Positions 5,178 through 6,495 of a DNA stretch of 6,495 bases are shown one piece after another (position 1 is the stretch's first letter; every line of letters starts with the position of its first letter). Source of the stretch: JBDTOX01 sp039933015 (GTDB lineage: Bacteria; Pseudomonadota; Gammaproteobacteria; Burkholderiales; Methylophilaceae); contig JBDTOX010000174.1 of the NCBI GenBank assembly GCA_039933015.1, positions 1-6,495 on the forward strand. Direction: 5' to 3'. Both the position numbers and the translations under genes were made by a program. Below the pieces are notes generated by a model. It was given only the letters and a program-made list of their open reading frames with translations, did not search any database and was not told where the DNA came from.

Positions 5178-6495
5178 ATGAATCCACCCCAAGCCCCTCT
5201 ACGCTCATCGATTCGTGTTGCACTGAACCTACCCTTCTGCGCCGTCGAAGTGGCCGAATACCTGTTTCGATCCGACGTTCTGCCGTACTGGCTGAGCAAG
5301 GATACGCTGCTGCAGCCCAAGTTGGCATCGCCCGCCCGATTGCCCCAAGCAGTCTTCAGAGGGACGGGATGCCGGTATCCACTGAGCGGAACGGTGACCT
5401 CACTGGTCTGGCCCACAGCCTCCACAGCAGCAGACACACCTGCCGGCCCTGCGCCCGTCGGCGAGACATTCGAGTTGGTCGTCACGCTGGATTCAGCACC
5501 CGCGGTCGGTCGCGTCACGTTCAGGTTGGCACCCCGGGCGGGGCAGACCTGCCGAGTCCGGATCGAGCACAGCGGGCTCACAGGCGCCGGTGAAGTGCAT
5601 TCCAGCGTCAAGCTCTGGCAAAGCGCCCTGAACAGGATCGGCCGACTGATGGCCCAAGCAGACAGGAGTCGCCGCCGCGAACGCCAGGCCGTGATCGTGG
5701 TGCACGGCATCGGCGAGCAGCGACCGGGGCAGTTACTGCGGCAGTTCGTCACGAACGTCTTCGACCGAGCCGGCGAAGTGCACTTCGTCAAACCCGACTA
5801 CGTCGCCCCGCTGTTCGAGATGCACATGGCGACCGTGCCTCGCAACGAAGGCACGCGACCGACGACGGATGTGTATGAGCTCTATTGGGCCCATCTGATT
5901 CGCGATACCACAGTGGCGCAGGTCTATGGCTGGATGTTCCGGCTGATGATCTCGCGTGGCGACAATATCCCGCAGACCTTGATCCATCTTGTCTGGGGTC
6001 TGAGGGCCACGGGCATCGCCGCGATTCTGGGCCTTGCCTGGCTGATGACCAAGGACGTGTCCGGCTGGCTCATCAGCCTGGGGCTGGGTTCACTGGCTGC
6101 CCTGCCGGCGCTGGCCACGATAGCACTGAAGGCCTTCCGGGATCAGTTCATCGTGGGGTATGCCGGTGATGCGGCCCGTTATCTCGAGCCCAGGCCGGAG
6201 AACATCGCCAGGCGGCAGGAAATACGCGAAGCCGGCGCGCAGCTTCTCGACGCTTTGCACGACAGCGGGCGCTACTCGCGGATCATCGTCTATGGGCACA
6301 GCCTCGGGAGCGTCATCGCCTATGACATGCTCAGCCATGCCTGGACCCGGAGATCGCGGCGCCGTGACGCTCAATCGCAGACAAGCAGCCGCGCGCTGCG
6401 GGCGCTCGAGGATCTGCTCAATCCGCGCAGCAAGGTCACGGCCGCAGTCAGCGCCGAGGACGTGCAGCCCATGCAGCATGCCGCGTGGCTTGAGT
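5178..6495 (+). CDS. SRPBCC-like / alpha-beta hydrolase membrane fusion protein, 3' end outside window
   Basis: Frame open from ATG 5178 to the right edge (439 codons plus one base). An in-frame TAG at 5166-5168 makes this ATG the first usable start; its ribosome binding site is weak (TAGG about 9 bases upstream). Residues about 11-160 resemble an SRPBCC/AHSA1 fold: a YPLSGTVTSLVWP stretch, the TFRLAPRAG...VRIEHSGL strand pair and a closing helix VKLWQSALNRIGRLM. An Arg-rich linker (164-169) leads to an alpha/beta-hydrolase: VIVVHGIGEQRPG (172-184, oxyanion-type HG) and RIIVYGHSLGSVIAYDML (368-385), with nucleophile S375 in a GxSxG elbow. Between them lie two hydrophobic segments (about 268-291 and 296-317), which would anchor the enzyme in the inner membrane. 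Acid and His of the triad would lie past the edge or are not identifiable. Substrate unknown; a lipase or esterase role is inferred from fold only. The hydrolase call is strong, the N-terminal domain moderate. Confidence 0.85.
   Translation, partial: MNPPQAPLRSSIRVALNLPFCAVEVAEYLFRSDVLPYWLSKDTLLQPKLASPARLPQAVFRGTGCRYPLSGTVTSLVWPTASTAADTPAGPAPVGETFELVVTLDSAPAVGRVTFRLAPRAGQTCRVRIEHSGLTGAGEVHSSVKLWQSALNRIGRLMAQADRSRRRERQAVIVVHGIGEQRPGQLLRQFVTNVFDRAGEVHFVKPDYVAPLFEMHMATVPRNEGTRPTTDVYELYWAHLIRDTTVAQVYGWMFRLMISRGDNIPQTLIHLVWGLRATGIAAILGLAWLMTKDVSGWLISLGLGSLAALPALATIALKAFRDQFIVGYAGDAARYLEPRPENIARRQEIREAGAQLLDALHDSGRYSRIIVYGHSLGSVIAYDMLSHAWTRRSRRRDAQSQTSSRALRALEDLLNPRSKVTAAVSAEDVQPMQHAAWLE

Noticed and set aside
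4803..5192. Several 84-94 codon frames on both strands
   Set aside because: They overlap the IS91 remnant but none follows the transposase frame; translations look random.
5111..5593. 160-codon plus-strand frame
   Set aside because: Shadow of the same hydrolase gene in another frame; Arg/His/Ser-rich translation with no motif.
5162..5791. 209-codon open frame on the minus strand
   Set aside because: It is the complement of the hydrolase gene start. The plus-strand frame from 5178 has clear domain motifs and stays open to the edge, while the minus translation is low-complexity, Arg/Ser/Pro-rich and shows no family.

Overview
The window looks like a mosaic stretch of a proteobacterial chromosome or large island. 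GC-rich coding DNA (lines I counted run about 55-75 % G+C) lies at both ends. Between them, about 2356-4800, is a block of small accessory genes with lower GC, which falls to about 26 % G+C over 4621-4800. Species cannot be read from the sequence. The gene families present (Tc toxin A subunit, DUF3820, RES-Xre toxin-antitoxin, IS91-type transposase) are all common in beta- and gammaproteobacteria.

Layout. (1) 1-2355, plus strand: the 3' third or so of a Tc (toxin complex/ABC toxin) A-subunit gene, open at the left edge. It carries the end of the shell/linker region, the long pore-forming helices and the C-terminal TcB-binding domain. (2) 2482-2700, plus: a complete 72-aa DUF3820 protein. (3) 2858-3929, minus: a complete type II toxin-antitoxin operon, with an Xre/MbcA/ParS-like antitoxin first and an overlapping RES-domain toxin second. 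It has a strong Shine-Dalgarno, a recognisable sigma70 promoter and a perfect 9+9 inverted repeat laid over that promoter. (4) 4091-4312 and 4360-4566, minus: two small ORFs. One resembles the front of a GIY-YIG/T5orf172-type domain and the other is unrecognised. (5) 4567-4850: AT-rich DNA with no gene. (6) about 4850-5104, minus: a decayed IS91-family transposase fragment with an in-frame TGA and a frameshift. (7) 5178-6495, plus: the first 439 codons of a GC-rich gene that runs off the right edge. It encodes an apparent fusion of an SRPBCC/AHSA1-like domain, an alpha/beta-hydrolase (VHGIGEQ and GHSLGS motifs) and an intervening pair of membrane segments.

How they fit together. The toxin-antitoxin pair is the only clear functional unit inside the window. 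The Tc A subunit needs TcB and TcC partners to deliver a toxin, but none follows it within the 4.1 kb downstream; what follows is mobile-type cargo and IS debris. The membrane hydrolase at the right edge begins in its own context just past the IS91 scar. The most unusual pieces are the hydrolase fusion and the layout of the toxin-antitoxin operator, where an extra half-site sits about three helical turns from the main palindrome.
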